39,792 nt of DNA from Prochlorococcus sp. AG-347-L17 (GTDB lineage: Bacteria; Cyanobacteriota; Cyanobacteriia; PCC-6307; Cyanobiaceae): the NCBI GenBank assembly GCA_003278925.1, contig QCCN01000016.1:1-39792 (forward strand), written 5' to 3'. Positions 1 to 8,298 of this stretch are shown here, one piece after another (position 1 is the stretch's first letter; each line of letters starts with the position of its first letter). Both the position numbers and the translations under genes were made by a program. The notes under the pieces were generated by a model. The model saw only the letters and a list, made by a program, of their open reading frames with translations, was not told where the DNA came from and made no database searches.

Positions 1-882
1 CTTATTTGTTTGTTCAGGTTCTTCATCATGAGGACAATGTCCAGCGCCATTAATAATATCTAATCTTTTGATATTCCTGAATTGTTTCTTCCACTCTCTT
101 GCTTCATTTAAAGATTCCCAAGGATCGTCCTCACCCCATATCAATTGGATTGGAGAATTTACTTTATCGAAAAGGTCAGTAGCAAGATAGTCATCAAATA
201 AGTTAATAAAACCACGAAAAGCTTCTTTAGAATTTTTCCTCTGAGAGGGTTGATAAAGTATGTCAATTAATTCTTTATCGATATTTTTTCCTGTAGGGTA
301 AGCTTGTTCAAGTATTTTCTTTATAATTTTTGGATTGGCGGCTCTTGTAAAAAGTGTATTACTAATTACTCTTTGTCTGACTATTGTTTTAAGGACGGGT
401 CTCAGTAGATTCATTAAAATATCACTTCTTTTTAAACGCTTATCATCCATAGTTCTTTGTGCACAATCAATCAAAATGATACCTTTGCAATTATCTTTGA
501 GGCTTTCAGCAGCTTTCAATGCAATAACACCACCAATTGAATTTCCTACCAAGTAAACAGGAGATTTTATTACTTCTGCACAAAATGTTGAAATTTGGTT
601 AGCCCATAAGTCAAATGAATATTTAATTGAGTTTTCTTTTTCAGGTTCGTAATTTAATAAAGCACTAGGTTGACTACTTTTTCCAAATCCTAATAAGTCA
701 ATTGCGTAGCAGTTAGAAAATTTACCAAGAAAATCTTGATTATGTCTCCAGTGGTTTTTTGATGCACCAAATCCATGGACTAATAAAATTTTAATATTTT
801 TTTCAGAAGAATATTCTTTGGATAAAGACCAAGAAATTTCCCAATTTTTCCACTTCCATGTTTCAGATTTATTTAAAGACAC
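1..882 (-). CDS. alpha/beta hydrolase, C-terminus cut by window edge
   Basis: The frame is open for 294 codons from a GTG at 882 to base 1, so the stop lies outside the window. It translates as an alpha/beta-hydrolase. An oxyanion-loop motif HGFGAS lies near residue 36, the nucleophile elbow GNSIGG puts Ser near 115, an acid-loop motif GEDDPW follows, and a late GHCPHDE carries the catalytic His. GTG was chosen because no in-frame ATG lies nearby upstream. The DLLGFGKS and GNSxGG pattern resembles plant and cyanobacterial hydrolases of the pheophytinase/chlorophyll dephytylase group, but the substrate cannot be read from sequence. It closely resembles the hydrolase at 28443-29342, so the two are paralogues. 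It is transcribed divergently from the sugar kinase. Confidence 0.85.
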   Translation of the reverse strand, partial: MSLNKSETWKWKNWEISWSLSKEYSSEKNIKILLVHGFGASKNHWRHNQDFLGKFSNCYAIDLLGFGKSSQPSALLNYEPEKENSIKYSFDLWANQISTFCAEVIKSPVYLVGNSIGGVIALKAAESLKDNCKGIILIDCAQRTMDDKRLKRSDILMNLLRPVLKTIVRQRVISNTLFTRAANPKIIKKILEQAYPTGKNIDKELIDILYQPSQRKNSKEAFRGFINLFDDYLATDLFDKVNSPIQLIWGEDDPWESLNEAREWKKQFRNIKRLDIINGAGHCPHDEEPEQTNK

Positions 883-971
883 TATGTATATCCATTTAAT
901 TAAACTTTAATTCAAAAAAAAATTATTTGTTTTTAATAAATTATTCTTAGTTAAGAAAAAGCTTTCATTTT

Positions 972-1970
972 ATGAAAAAGAAAAAGGTCATATGTATTGG
1001 AGAGGCTTTAATAGACAGAATCAGAAATAAGTCAAATCAAGGATTTACAGATTTTTTGGGTGGTGCGCCTGCTAATGTTGCTTGTGCATTAAGAAAATTA
1101 AAAATAGATTCAACATTTATTGGAAGTTTAGGTAATGATGATTATGGAAAAAAATTTATTGCGCAATTTGATCAATTGGGCGTTAATTTTGATTTCTTGC
1201 AATTAGATAATGATTCCCCTACCCGCGTGGTTAATGTAGATAGAGATAAATTTGGAGATCGTTTTTTTTCAGGCTTTGAGAACAGTTCTAATTCACGCTT
1301 TGCAGACGAAGTTCTTAGCAAGAAATTAATCGAAAAAAAAATTTCAAATTTGGAGAAATCTTTTTTAGAAACAAAATATTTGGTTATGGGAACGATATTA
1401 TTATCATCTCCAATGTCAGCAGAGACTATTTTTTTTCTTCTAGAACAGGCTAAAAAATTTGAAGTCAAAATAGTTATTGATTTGAATTGGAGAAAGGTCT
1501 TTTGGGATCACTCAAGTTTTTCATCAGAAATTAGTAAAGCCGAAAGAGTAAATTTAATAAAGAAATTTTTAAATCATGCGAATGTTTTAAAACTTGCTAA
1601 AGAAGAAGCAACTTTGTTTTTTGAGGATAAAAATCCCTTGTTAATATCTCAACAGTTGTCTAATAGACCAGATGTAATAGTAACTGATGGAAAAAATCCG
1701 GTTGAATGGTATATCAATGGATTTCAGGGAATTACTGAAACTCTTAATTCACATAAAATTGTTGATACAACTGGCGCAGGTGATGCTTTTCTAGCAGGCT
1801 TAATTTCAAAATTAATTTCTTCTGGCTATCCTTCAAATGAACAAGAGATAGAAAATTGCATTAATTTCGCAGGTGTTTGTGGATTATTAACTTGTCTTGG
1901 TGAAGGCGCCATCGAGCAACAGCCATATTATGAAAAAGTTAATAAATTTTTGGGATCTCTTATTTCGTAG
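972..1970 (+). CDS. PfkB-family carbohydrate kinase (fructokinase-like)
   Basis: This 332-residue protein is a ribokinase/PfkB-family sugar kinase, probably phosphorylating a free sugar such as fructose with ATP in the cytoplasm. The N-terminal CIGEALIDRI and the GGAPANVA segment (about residues 30-37) are the family's sugar-binding region. DTTGAGDAFLAGL begins at residue 265 and carries the anion hole and catalytic Asp271. Length is normal for the family. Exact sugar specificity is not readable; fructokinase is the best guess from overall similarity. Its last 43 bases overlap the 3' end of the convergent tsaE. Confidence 0.88.
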   Translation: MKKKKVICIGEALIDRIRNKSNQGFTDFLGGAPANVACALRKLKIDSTFIGSLGNDDYGKKFIAQFDQLGVNFDFLQLDNDSPTRVVNVDRDKFGDRFFSGFENSSNSRFADEVLSKKLIEKKISNLEKSFLETKYLVMGTILLSSPMSAETIFFLLEQAKKFEVKIVIDLNWRKVFWDHSSFSSEISKAERVNLIKKFLNHANVLKLAKEEATLFFEDKNPLLISQQLSNRPDVIVTDGKNPVEWYINGFQGITETLNSHKIVDTTGAGDAFLAGLISKLISSGYPSNEQEIENCINFAGVCGLLTCLGEGAIEQQPYYEKVNKFLGSLIS

Positions 1971-2377
1971 TTTCTTCCATAATCTTTTGCGTAACTAATT
2001 TCTATTTTCCAGAAATTATCAATAACTGGTTCTATTAATTCTGGCCATTCAATAACTAAAATAGCTTGTCTTTGTATTGCCTCTTCTTCTTCAGAAAAAA
2101 ACACTTCTTTTGCTGAAGAAACATTTCCTAACCTGTATAAATCAAGGTGAATTAGTGGAATTTTCCCGGAGTTATAGTGATGCGATAAAGCAAATGTAGG
2201 GCTTGTAATGTCTTCAGAGATTGATAAGCCTTTAGCAATCCCTTGTACGAATGAAGTTTTCCCAGCCCCAATTGGACCCTGTAATAAAACAATTGATTGG
2301 GGATTTAATTTGTGTGAGAGTTTTTTCCCTAAATTTAAAGTTTCTTTTAAATTCTCAATAAACACAAAATTACACAA
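1928..2377 (-). CDS. tsaE: tRNA threonylcarbamoyladenosine biosynthesis ATPase TsaE
   Basis: TsaE (YjeE) is the small P-loop ATPase that works with TsaB and TsaD to make the t6A modification on ANN-decoding tRNAs. The Walker A motif GPIGAGKT sits at about residues 34-41, followed by the family signature [10 protein letters not shown] and HLDLYRL. At 149 residues it has the usual length. The first possible start is TTG at 2377, because a stop lies two codons upstream; a GTG four codons later is an alternative. It overlaps the convergent sugar kinase by 43 bases and is 38 bases from the divergent ahcY. Confidence 0.92.
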   Translation of the reverse strand: MCNFVFIENLKETLNLGKKLSHKLNPQSIVLLQGPIGAGKTSFVQGIAKGLSISEDITSPTFALSHHYNSGKIPLIHLDLYRLGNVSSAKEVFFSEEEEAIQRQAILVIEWPELIEPVIDNFWKIEISYAKDYGRNYEIRDPKNLLTFS

Positions 2378-2415
2378 AAATCATTTATAGTTTAATAGAA
2401 AAAGTATTACTAGAT

Positions 2416-3834
2416 ATGGTTATCGCAAATTCAGTTAGTACCTCTACACCAAATTATGTAATTGCTGACATCTCCTTATCAGATTTTGGCCGTAAAGAAA
2501 TTAAAATTGCTGAAACGGAAATGCCTGGATTAATGGCACTAAGAGAAAAATATCAATCAGAAAAGCCACTCAAAGGTGCAAAAATAGCCGGAAGTTTGCA
2601 TATGACTATTCAGACTGCAGTCTTAATAGAAACTCTTGTTGATCTTGGGGCAGAAGTGAAATGGGCTTCATGCAATATTTTTTCAACTCAAGATCATGCG
2701 GCGGCGGCTATTGCAGATCAAGGAATTCCTGTATACGCTAAAAAAGGTGAGACACTTGATGAATATTGGCAATATACCCACTACATTCTTGATTGGGGTT
2801 CAGACTCTCCAAATATGATTCTTGATGATGGTGGGGATGCAACTGGTTTATTGATACTCGGCAGTAAAGCAGAAAAAGATTTATCTGTTTTAGATAATCC
2901 CGGTAATGAAGAAGAAATTGCTTTATTCAATTCTATTAGGTCTAAATTAGAAAATGATAGTGACTTCTATTCTAGAATTAAAAGTAATATTATTGGTGTT
3001 ACTGAAGAAACGACAACTGGAGTTGCAAGACTTTATCAACTCCAAAAGCAAAATGCTTTACCTTTCCCTGCTATCAACGTTAATGATTCAGTAACTAAGA
3101 GCAAATTTGATAATTTATATGGCTGCCGCGAATCTTTAGTAGATAGTATAAAGCGCGCAACTGATGTGATGATTGCTGGGAAGGTTGCTTTGGTAATGGG
3201 TTTTGGAGATGTAGGTAAAGGTTCAGCCCAGTCTCTAAGAGGACTTGGTGCAATTGTAAAAGTTGCTGAAGTTGATCCAATTTGCGCTCTTCAAGCGGCA
3301 ATGGAGGGTTTTAGCGTTGTTACGTTAGACGATGTTGTGGAAGATATAGATATCTTTGTTACAGCAACTGGGAACTATCAGGTAATAACTAACGAAAATC
3401 TTATAAAGATGAAAGATGAGGCCATAGTTTGTAATATCGGCCATTTTGATAATGAAATTGATGTAGCTTCATTGAAAGATTATCCTTGGGAAAATATTAA
3501 GCCGCAGGTTGATCATATAACTTTGCCGAGTGGCAATAAAATAATCCTTTTAGCTGAAGGTAGATTAGTTAACTTAGGTTGTGCCACTGGACATCCAAGT
3601 TTTGTTATGAGTAATTCTTTTACTAACCAAGTACTAGCTCAAATCGAACTTTTTAATAAATCAGAGCAATATGAGAAGGAGGTTTATGTTTTACCAAAAC
3701 AGTTAGATGAAATGGTCGCTAGATTACATTTAGATAAAATTGGTGCAAAATTAACAAAATTAACCAAAGAACAGGCTGACTATATTAATGTCTCTGTAGA
3801 TGGACCATATAAACCAGAACTTTATAGATACTAA
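2416..3834 (+). CDS. ahcY: adenosylhomocysteinase
   Basis: S-adenosylhomocysteine hydrolase reversibly splits S-adenosylhomocysteine to adenosine and homocysteine, clearing the product inhibitor of methyltransferases. The 472-residue protein shows the [15 protein letters not shown] substrate-binding segment near residue 60, the NAD-binding loop [10 protein letters not shown] near residue 277, the [17 protein letters not shown] block, and a C-terminal KPELYRY like the canonical KPxxYRY tail that reaches into the neighbouring subunit. The gene starts with ATG and is followed after two bases by the TTG start of the DedA gene, suggesting co-transcription. Confidence 0.97.
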   Translation: MVIANSVSTSTPNYVIADISLSDFGRKEIKIAETEMPGLMALREKYQSEKPLKGAKIAGSLHMTIQTAVLIETLVDLGAEVKWASCNIFSTQDHAAAAIADQGIPVYAKKGETLDEYWQYTHYILDWGSDSPNMILDDGGDATGLLILGSKAEKDLSVLDNPGNEEEIALFNSIRSKLENDSDFYSRIKSNIIGVTEETTTGVARLYQLQKQNALPFPAINVNDSVTKSKFDNLYGCRESLVDSIKRATDVMIAGKVALVMGFGDVGKGSAQSLRGLGAIVKVAEVDPICALQAAMEGFSVVTLDDVVEDIDIFVTATGNYQVITNENLIKMKDEAIVCNIGHFDNEIDVASLKDYPWENIKPQVDHITLPSGNKIILLAEGRLVNLGCATGHPSFVMSNSFTNQVLAQIELFNKSEQYEKEVYVLPKQLDEMVARLHLDKIGAKLTKLTKEQADYINVSVDGPYKPELYRY

Positions 3835-3836
3835 AA

Positions 3837-4496
3837 TTGAGTTTAATTTTTGTAAATTTTCTTACTTCAATTCCTGAATACATCAGTTTGGCTGTTGAAA
3901 AAAATTCAACAATTGCATACCTTACTATTTGTTTGGCTATGTTTTTAGAAAACATAATACCTCCAATCCCCTCGGAAATAATAATGCCATTGGGAGGGTT
4001 TTTAGTCTATCAACAAAAATTAAATTTCTATATTTTAGTTTTTTGGGGATTACTTGGAACTATTTTAGGATCATTGCCTTGGTATTATTTAGGTCGATTA
4101 GTAAATGAAAAAAGACTTTCAAATTTTTTAGATAAAAGAGGAAAATATCTGGGTATTTCTTCAAATGATTTAAGTAAAAGTAAAAGTTGGTTTGATAAAT
4201 ATGGGGTTTCTTTAGTTTTTTGGGGCCGATTAGTGCCAGGTATAAGAACTTTAATTTCAGTTCCCGCTGGCATAGAACTTATGCCACTAAAAAAATTTTT
4301 AATTTGGACTACATTTGGGAGCTTGATATGGGTAGGACTGCTCACCTATGCAGGTTATTTATTTGGTGAAAATTATCCAATCATCGAAACTTACTTAGAT
4401 CAAATCAAATATTTTGTAAAGCCTATTTTAATAATTATTTTCTTGTATTTTTTTATAAGAATACTTATAAGATTTTTAAAAAAAAATAGATCTTAA
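3837..4496 (+). CDS. DedA-family inner membrane protein
   Basis: This 219-residue, strongly hydrophobic protein belongs to the DedA/VTT family, members of which act as lipid scramblases or transporters. The ENIIPPIPSEIIMPLGGFLV segment (about residues 38-57) and the later FWGRLVPGIRTLISVPAG (about 129-146) are the two re-entrant-loop motifs of the family. The C-terminal transmembrane segment ends in a basic tail. The start is TTG at 3837, two bases after the ahcY stop. The stop overlaps the convergent ssb stop by four bases. The substrate in this organism is unknown. Confidence 0.9.
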   Translation: MSLIFVNFLTSIPEYISLAVEKNSTIAYLTICLAMFLENIIPPIPSEIIMPLGGFLVYQQKLNFYILVFWGLLGTILGSLPWYYLGRLVNEKRLSNFLDKRGKYLGISSNDLSKSKSWFDKYGVSLVFWGRLVPGIRTLISVPAGIELMPLKKFLIWTTFGSLIWVGLLTYAGYLFGENYPIIETYLDQIKYFVKPILIIIFLYFFIRILIRFLKKNRS

Positions 4497-4864
4497 AAAG
4501 GGATTCCACTAGAGTTACTACTATTAGAATATTGGTTATTATCGGACTCTTTTCGGGAGCCTAGCAAGTTTAATCTATCTACCCTAACAACTGGTTTATA
4601 TCTATCTTCACCTGTATTTTTATCTTTCCAGCTATCAATTTTAAAGCTACCTGTAATTCCAATTAAAGATCCTTTTCTAACGTAATCTGCCGCTATTTGT
4701 GCTTGCTTGCCCCATATTTCTAAATTAAACCAGTCCGGCTCTTCATCTCTACTTCTTCTGTTAACTGCGAGTGTGAAATTCGCAACAATACTGCCAGATT
4801 CAAAATATCTGACATCTGGTTCTCTTCCCGCTCTGCCAACAAGGTTAATAGTGTTAATTTCCAT
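4493..4864 (-). CDS. ssb: single-stranded DNA-binding protein
   Basis: SSB coats single-stranded DNA during replication and repair. The first 105 or so residues form the OB fold: MEINTINLVGRAGREPDVRY, FTLAVNR, WFNLEIWGKQA and GSLIGITGSFKIDSW. The protein is short (123 residues) and has almost no linker. Its C-terminal tip ends SGIPF preceded by Ser and Asn, so the final IPF of the classic partner-docking tip is present but its acidic residues are not. A run of 12 A (mRNA sense) lies just upstream of the ATG. It is divergent from mreB. Confidence 0.95.
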   Translation of the reverse strand: MEINTINLVGRAGREPDVRYFESGSIVANFTLAVNRRSRDEEPDWFNLEIWGKQAQIAADYVRKGSLIGITGSFKIDSWKDKNTGEDRYKPVVRVDRLNLLGSRKESDNNQYSNSSNSSGIPF

Positions 4865-4996
4865 AATTTTTTTTTTTTATATTACTCATATTTCCAGATT
4901 CTGCTCAAAGTTTTGCGTGATATTCATAACTAAATGAGAGAATTCTGAGAGCTTATCAAAAAAGAGATATATTATTTATAAAAAAGAATTTTTATT
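4865..4996. promoter_or_regulatory. ssb-mreB divergent intergenic region
   Basis: These 132 bases must hold the promoters of ssb (left) and mreB (right). A run of 12 T at 4867-4878 abuts the ssb start, a TATATTATTTAT stretch near 4967-4978 could supply the mreB -10 box, and an AGAATTCT palindrome lies in the middle. No box can be fixed with certainty. Confidence 0.3.
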
Positions 4997-6049
4997 GTGA
5001 TTTTTAACCGATTTAAATTTTCTAGAGATATTGGCATAGATTTGGGAACTGCCAATACTCTTATACACGTATCAGGAAAGGGCGTTGTTTTACAAGAGCC
5101 TTCGGTGGTAGCTATGGATTTAGAAGAAGGTATTCCCTTAGCTGTTGGTAAAGAGGCAAAGTTAATGCTTGGAAGGACTCCTGGAAATATAAGAGCAGTA
5201 AGACCACTAAGGGATGGTGTTATCGCAGATTTTGATGCTGCAGAACAAATGATAAAAACATTTATTCAAAAATGTAACGAAGGTAAGGGGATAGTAGCTC
5301 CAAGAATAGTGATTGGTATTCCAAGTGGAGTTACAAGTGTTGAGCGAAGAGCAGTCAGAGAAGCTGGACTAGCCGGAGCTAGAGAAGTGCATTTAATCGA
5401 TGAACCTGTTGCAGCAGCAATAGGAGCATCATTACCAGTAACTGAGCCAATTGGAACTATGATTGTCGATATTGGTGGAGGTACTACAGAGGTTGCAGTT
5501 TTAAGTCTAGGTGGAACTGTATTGAGTGAATCTGTTCGAATAGCTGGCGATGAAATAAATGAGTCAATTGCGATGTATCTTAAAAAAGTGCACAATTTAG
5601 TTGTTGGAGAGAGAACTGCGGAAGATATCAAAATTAAAATTGGATCTGCATTTCCAGATGATGATTTTGATAAAACTACTTTAGAGGTTAGAGGTTTACA
5701 TCTTTTATCTGGTTTACCTAGGTCAGTTACTTTGACATCAGGAGAAATCAGAGAAGCTATGGCTGAAACACTTAGCAAAATAGTGGAAGCCGTAAAAAGA
5801 ACTTTAGAGCGAACCCCCCCTGAACTTGCTGCAGACATTGTAGATAGGGGGATTATGCTTGCAGGAGGTGGAGCTTTAGTGAGAGGTATTAATGATTTAT
5901 TGAGCGATGAAACAGGAATTTTTACTCACATAGCAGAAAACCCACTGCTTTGCGTAGTTAATGGTTGTGGAGAGGTTTTGGATGATTTTAAAAAACTGAA
6001 AAGAGTTGTTGATACTCCAGAATTTATAAGGAATGCTATAAGAGATTAA
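4997..6049 (+). CDS. mreB: rod-shape-determining actin homologue MreB
   Basis: MreB is the bacterial actin that polymerises on the inner membrane and guides side-wall peptidoglycan synthesis. The 350-residue protein has the phosphate-1 loop [15 protein letters not shown] near residue 11, phosphate-2 loop [14 protein letters not shown] near residue 157, and the adenosine-binding [12 protein letters not shown] near residue 288. Length is normal. The start is GTG at 4997. It leads the mreBCD operon, with mreC beginning four bases after its stop. Confidence 0.96.
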   Translation: MIFNRFKFSRDIGIDLGTANTLIHVSGKGVVLQEPSVVAMDLEEGIPLAVGKEAKLMLGRTPGNIRAVRPLRDGVIADFDAAEQMIKTFIQKCNEGKGIVAPRIVIGIPSGVTSVERRAVREAGLAGAREVHLIDEPVAAAIGASLPVTEPIGTMIVDIGGGTTEVAVLSLGGTVLSESVRIAGDEINESIAMYLKKVHNLVVGERTAEDIKIKIGSAFPDDDFDKTTLEVRGLHLLSGLPRSVTLTSGEIREAMAETLSKIVEAVKRTLERTPPELAADIVDRGIMLAGGGALVRGINDLLSDETGIFTHIAENPLLCVVNGCGEVLDDFKKLKRVVDTPEFIRNAIRD

Positions 6050-6053
6050 TATT

Positions 6054-6806
6054 ATGTTAAGTATCCGACGAATTTCTACTAGTCGTTGGTGGCATAAAAA
6101 GAAAAATTGGATATTGTTTGCAATTTTTTTATTTTTGGTTTTTGTCAGGATATCAAAAGGATCTTTTTATAAAGATTTTTATTATTTTATTTCAAAGCCT
6201 TTTTGGCCTGGTCAATTTCAAAAAGAAATTGTTCTCAAGAGTATAGAACAAGAATATTTAATAAAGTTAAATCTTCTTAAAAAAGATAATGAAAGATTGC
6301 GGAGAATCTTATCTCTTAAAGAATCATCTAATGGTGATCATATTTCAGCTGCAGTTATTTCGAGAAAAGCAGGTAGTTGGTGGAGACAATTAATTTTAAA
6401 TAAAGGTTCAAAGGATGGAGTAGAAATTGGTAATATTGTTATCGGTCCTGGTGGATTATTGGGAAGAGTAAATAGTACTTCTATATTCACTTCGTCGGTC
6501 ACACTTATAACTTCTCCAGAAAGTAAGTTAGGCGTTTGGGTGGATAGACCTCAAATTAATGGATTACTTGTGGGTTTAGGAGATGATTTTCCTAATTTAA
6601 TACTGTACTCAAAAAATACTGATATTAAAGTCGGAGATTTTATATCTTCATCTCCTGCTAGTACTCTATTACCTCCAAATATCCCTATTGGTATTGTCCA
6701 ATCTATAGATGAAACATTGAAATCAAAAAAAACGGCAAAAATTTCACTTTTGGCGAAACCTCATGTAATTGATTGGGTGCAAATCTTGAAAGTAAATATT
6801 AAATGA
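6054..6806 (+). CDS. mreC: rod-shape-determining protein MreC
   Basis: MreC is a bitopic membrane protein linking cytoplasmic MreB to the periplasmic wall-synthesis machinery. The 250-residue sequence has a basic N-terminus, one transmembrane segment at about residues 19-35, a short charged coiled-coil-like region at about 60-85, and the double beta-barrel MreC domain with GNIVIGPGGLLGRV and the later NIPIGIVQSI. Its stop overlaps the mreD start by four bases, indicating translational coupling within the operon. Confidence 0.92.
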   Translation: MLSIRRISTSRWWHKKKNWILFAIFLFLVFVRISKGSFYKDFYYFISKPFWPGQFQKEIVLKSIEQEYLIKLNLLKKDNERLRRILSLKESSNGDHISAAVISRKAGSWWRQLILNKGSKDGVEIGNIVIGPGGLLGRVNSTSIFTSSVTLITSPESKLGVWVDRPQINGLLVGLGDDFPNLILYSKNTDIKVGDFISSSPASTLLPPNIPIGIVQSIDETLKSKKTAKISLLAKPHVIDWVQILKVNIK

Positions 6807-7324
6807 ATAAATTTTTTACAAAAAAATTATCCATAATAAGCTTTTTTTTTATCCCAATTATTTTTTTGTGGCACCCTAATTGGCTTGGATTATTAGGTGT
6901 TCAGCCATACTGGCCGTTATTTTGGTTATTGCCTTGGTCAATGATTCATGGATCATTCAATGGATTAATAGTTGGTTTATTTTTAGGTCTTATTTTAGAT
7001 TCTCTAACTTTGGATCATAATTTCACTCAAATACCAGGCTTAATTTTTTGTGGATTTTTGTTTGGGAGAATTAAATTTCATAAGGAAAATTTGGTGGGAC
7101 ATTTTAGGTATGGTTTAATTTGTTCTTTTGGAAGTTTTTTATGTGGGACTTTATATTTTTTACAAATTTTGTTTAGAAATTTTTTAGATAGTAATTCTCT
7201 AATGTTTATTTCCGGTGTAAAGAATATCTTGGCCGAAGTTTTTTTGACAGGTTTTTTTGCTCCCTTTATTTGCTCCCAACTTTTAAGAATTTTTAAATTT
7301 TCAAGAAGAAAATTGCATAAATAA
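6803..7324 (+). CDS. mreD: rod-shape-determining protein MreD-like membrane protein
   Basis: This 173-residue, very hydrophobic protein has about five membrane segments and follows mreC with a four-base overlap, so position and topology identify it as MreD, the polytopic partner in the elongation machinery. Recognisable pieces are the aromatic-rich WHPNWLGLLGVQPYWPLFWL near the N-terminus and GLFLGLILDSLT in the middle. MreD sequences are poorly conserved, so the call relies strongly on operon position. Confidence 0.88.
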   Translation: MNKFFTKKLSIISFFFIPIIFLWHPNWLGLLGVQPYWPLFWLLPWSMIHGSFNGLIVGLFLGLILDSLTLDHNFTQIPGLIFCGFLFGRIKFHKENLVGHFRYGLICSFGSFLCGTLYFLQILFRNFLDSNSLMFISGVKNILAEVFLTGFFAPFICSQLLRIFKFSRRKLHK

Positions 7325-7501
7325 ATTTCGCTAAGAAGTAAAAAGGGTTTCAAAAAATTTATATCTTCAAATTATTTAAAATTTTTGTAAACCTTCTGGA
7401 ATATCTCTTTGAGGGTTCGTAATGTTATATTTTTAATTGTTAGAATAGATTTTCAAAGCAAAAATTCTTTGCCTTGAAATATCGAGGAATCTTTTTTATC
7501 T
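7325..7501 (+). promoter_or_regulatory. rpaB leader with putative promoter and hairpin
   Basis: In this 177-base gap between mreD and rpaB, TAGAAT at 7441-7446 is a plausible -10 box. Just downstream lies an inverted repeat, 7451-7456/7474-7479 extended inward by 7458-7462/7468-7472, giving an 11-bp stem with one A-C mismatch and a five-base loop. If the -10 is right, the hairpin would sit near the 5' end of the rpaB mRNA. A GAGG lies near 7484, rather far from the ATG. No run of T directly follows the stem, so it is not a standard terminator. Confidence 0.45.
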
Positions 7502-8248
7502 ATGTCAAAAGCAAGAATTTTAGTTGTTGATGATGAACCAGCAGTTTTGAAGGTATTAGTTACGAGGCTTCAACTGGCTGGATATCAAGTTTATTCTGCC
7601 ACTAACGGCGAAGAAGCTCTTGAATCATTCCACAGAGATTCTCCAGACTTGATAGTACTTGATGTTATGCTCCCAAAAATGGATGGATTCGCGGTTTGTA
7701 GGAGAATTAGAGCTGAGTCAGTAGTTCCAATAATATTCTTAACCGCTCTAGAGGCTATTTCAGAAAGAGTCGCAGGTTTGGATTTAGGGGCTGATGATTA
7801 CTTATCTAAACCATTTAGCCCAAAAGAGTTAGAGGCAAGGATAGCCACTATTTTGAGAAGAATGGGTCCAACTGTATCGGTTACGGAAACTAAAGAAGTT
7901 CCGTCAGGCAAAGGAGTTATGAAATTTGGAAGTTTAGTTGTTGATACTAATCGCAGACAAGTTTCTCGAGCTGGTGAAAGAATTAGTCTTACTTATACTG
8001 AATTTAGCCTTTTAGAATTATTGTTTGACGAGCCTGGAAAGGTTGTCCCGAGAGCAGAAATTTTAGAACAATTATGGGGTTATCCTCCTCGTAGAGCAGC
8101 AGATTTAAGGGTCGTAGATGTATACGTAGCTAGATTAAGAGGTAAGTTAGAGCCAGATCCAAGAAATCCAGAATTAATATTAACTGTTAGAGGGATTGGT
8201 TACGCATCCCAGAGAGTTGGCGAAACAGCAACATCTTTGGCAAGTTGA
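7502..8248 (+). CDS. rpaB: OmpR-family response regulator RpaB
   Basis: RpaB (Ycf27) is the essential cyanobacterial response regulator that controls photosynthesis genes in response to light and redox state, usually partnered with Hik33. The 248-residue protein has a receiver domain with acidic pair Asp10-Asp11, phospho-acceptor Asp54 in LIVLDVMLPKMDG, and the SKPFSPKELEARI segment near residue 102. A C-terminal winged-helix DNA-binding domain ends in TVRGIGYASQRVG. The sequence matches RpaB better than its paralogue RpaA, judged by the N-terminus and linker. No partner kinase gene is adjacent. Confidence 0.93.
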   Translation: MSKARILVVDDEPAVLKVLVTRLQLAGYQVYSATNGEEALESFHRDSPDLIVLDVMLPKMDGFAVCRRIRAESVVPIIFLTALEAISERVAGLDLGADDYLSKPFSPKELEARIATILRRMGPTVSVTETKEVPSGKGVMKFGSLVVDTNRRQVSRAGERISLTYTEFSLLELLFDEPGKVVPRAEILEQLWGYPPRRAADLRVVDVYVARLRGKLEPDPRNPELILTVRGIGYASQRVGETATSLAS

Positions 8249-8298
8249 GCAATAGTCTGATAATTTTATTAAATAAAACAAATATATTAAAATAAATT

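Noticed and set aside
5266..5838. 190-codon minus-strand open frame
   Set aside because: It is antisense to mreB, Ser/Thr/Leu/Pro-rich in the way of reverse-complement shadows, and matches no family.
7325..7501. HLR1-type (RpaB) autoregulatory site before rpaB
   Set aside because: Only one TTTACA-like half site (reverse orientation) is visible; the second direct repeat is missing.
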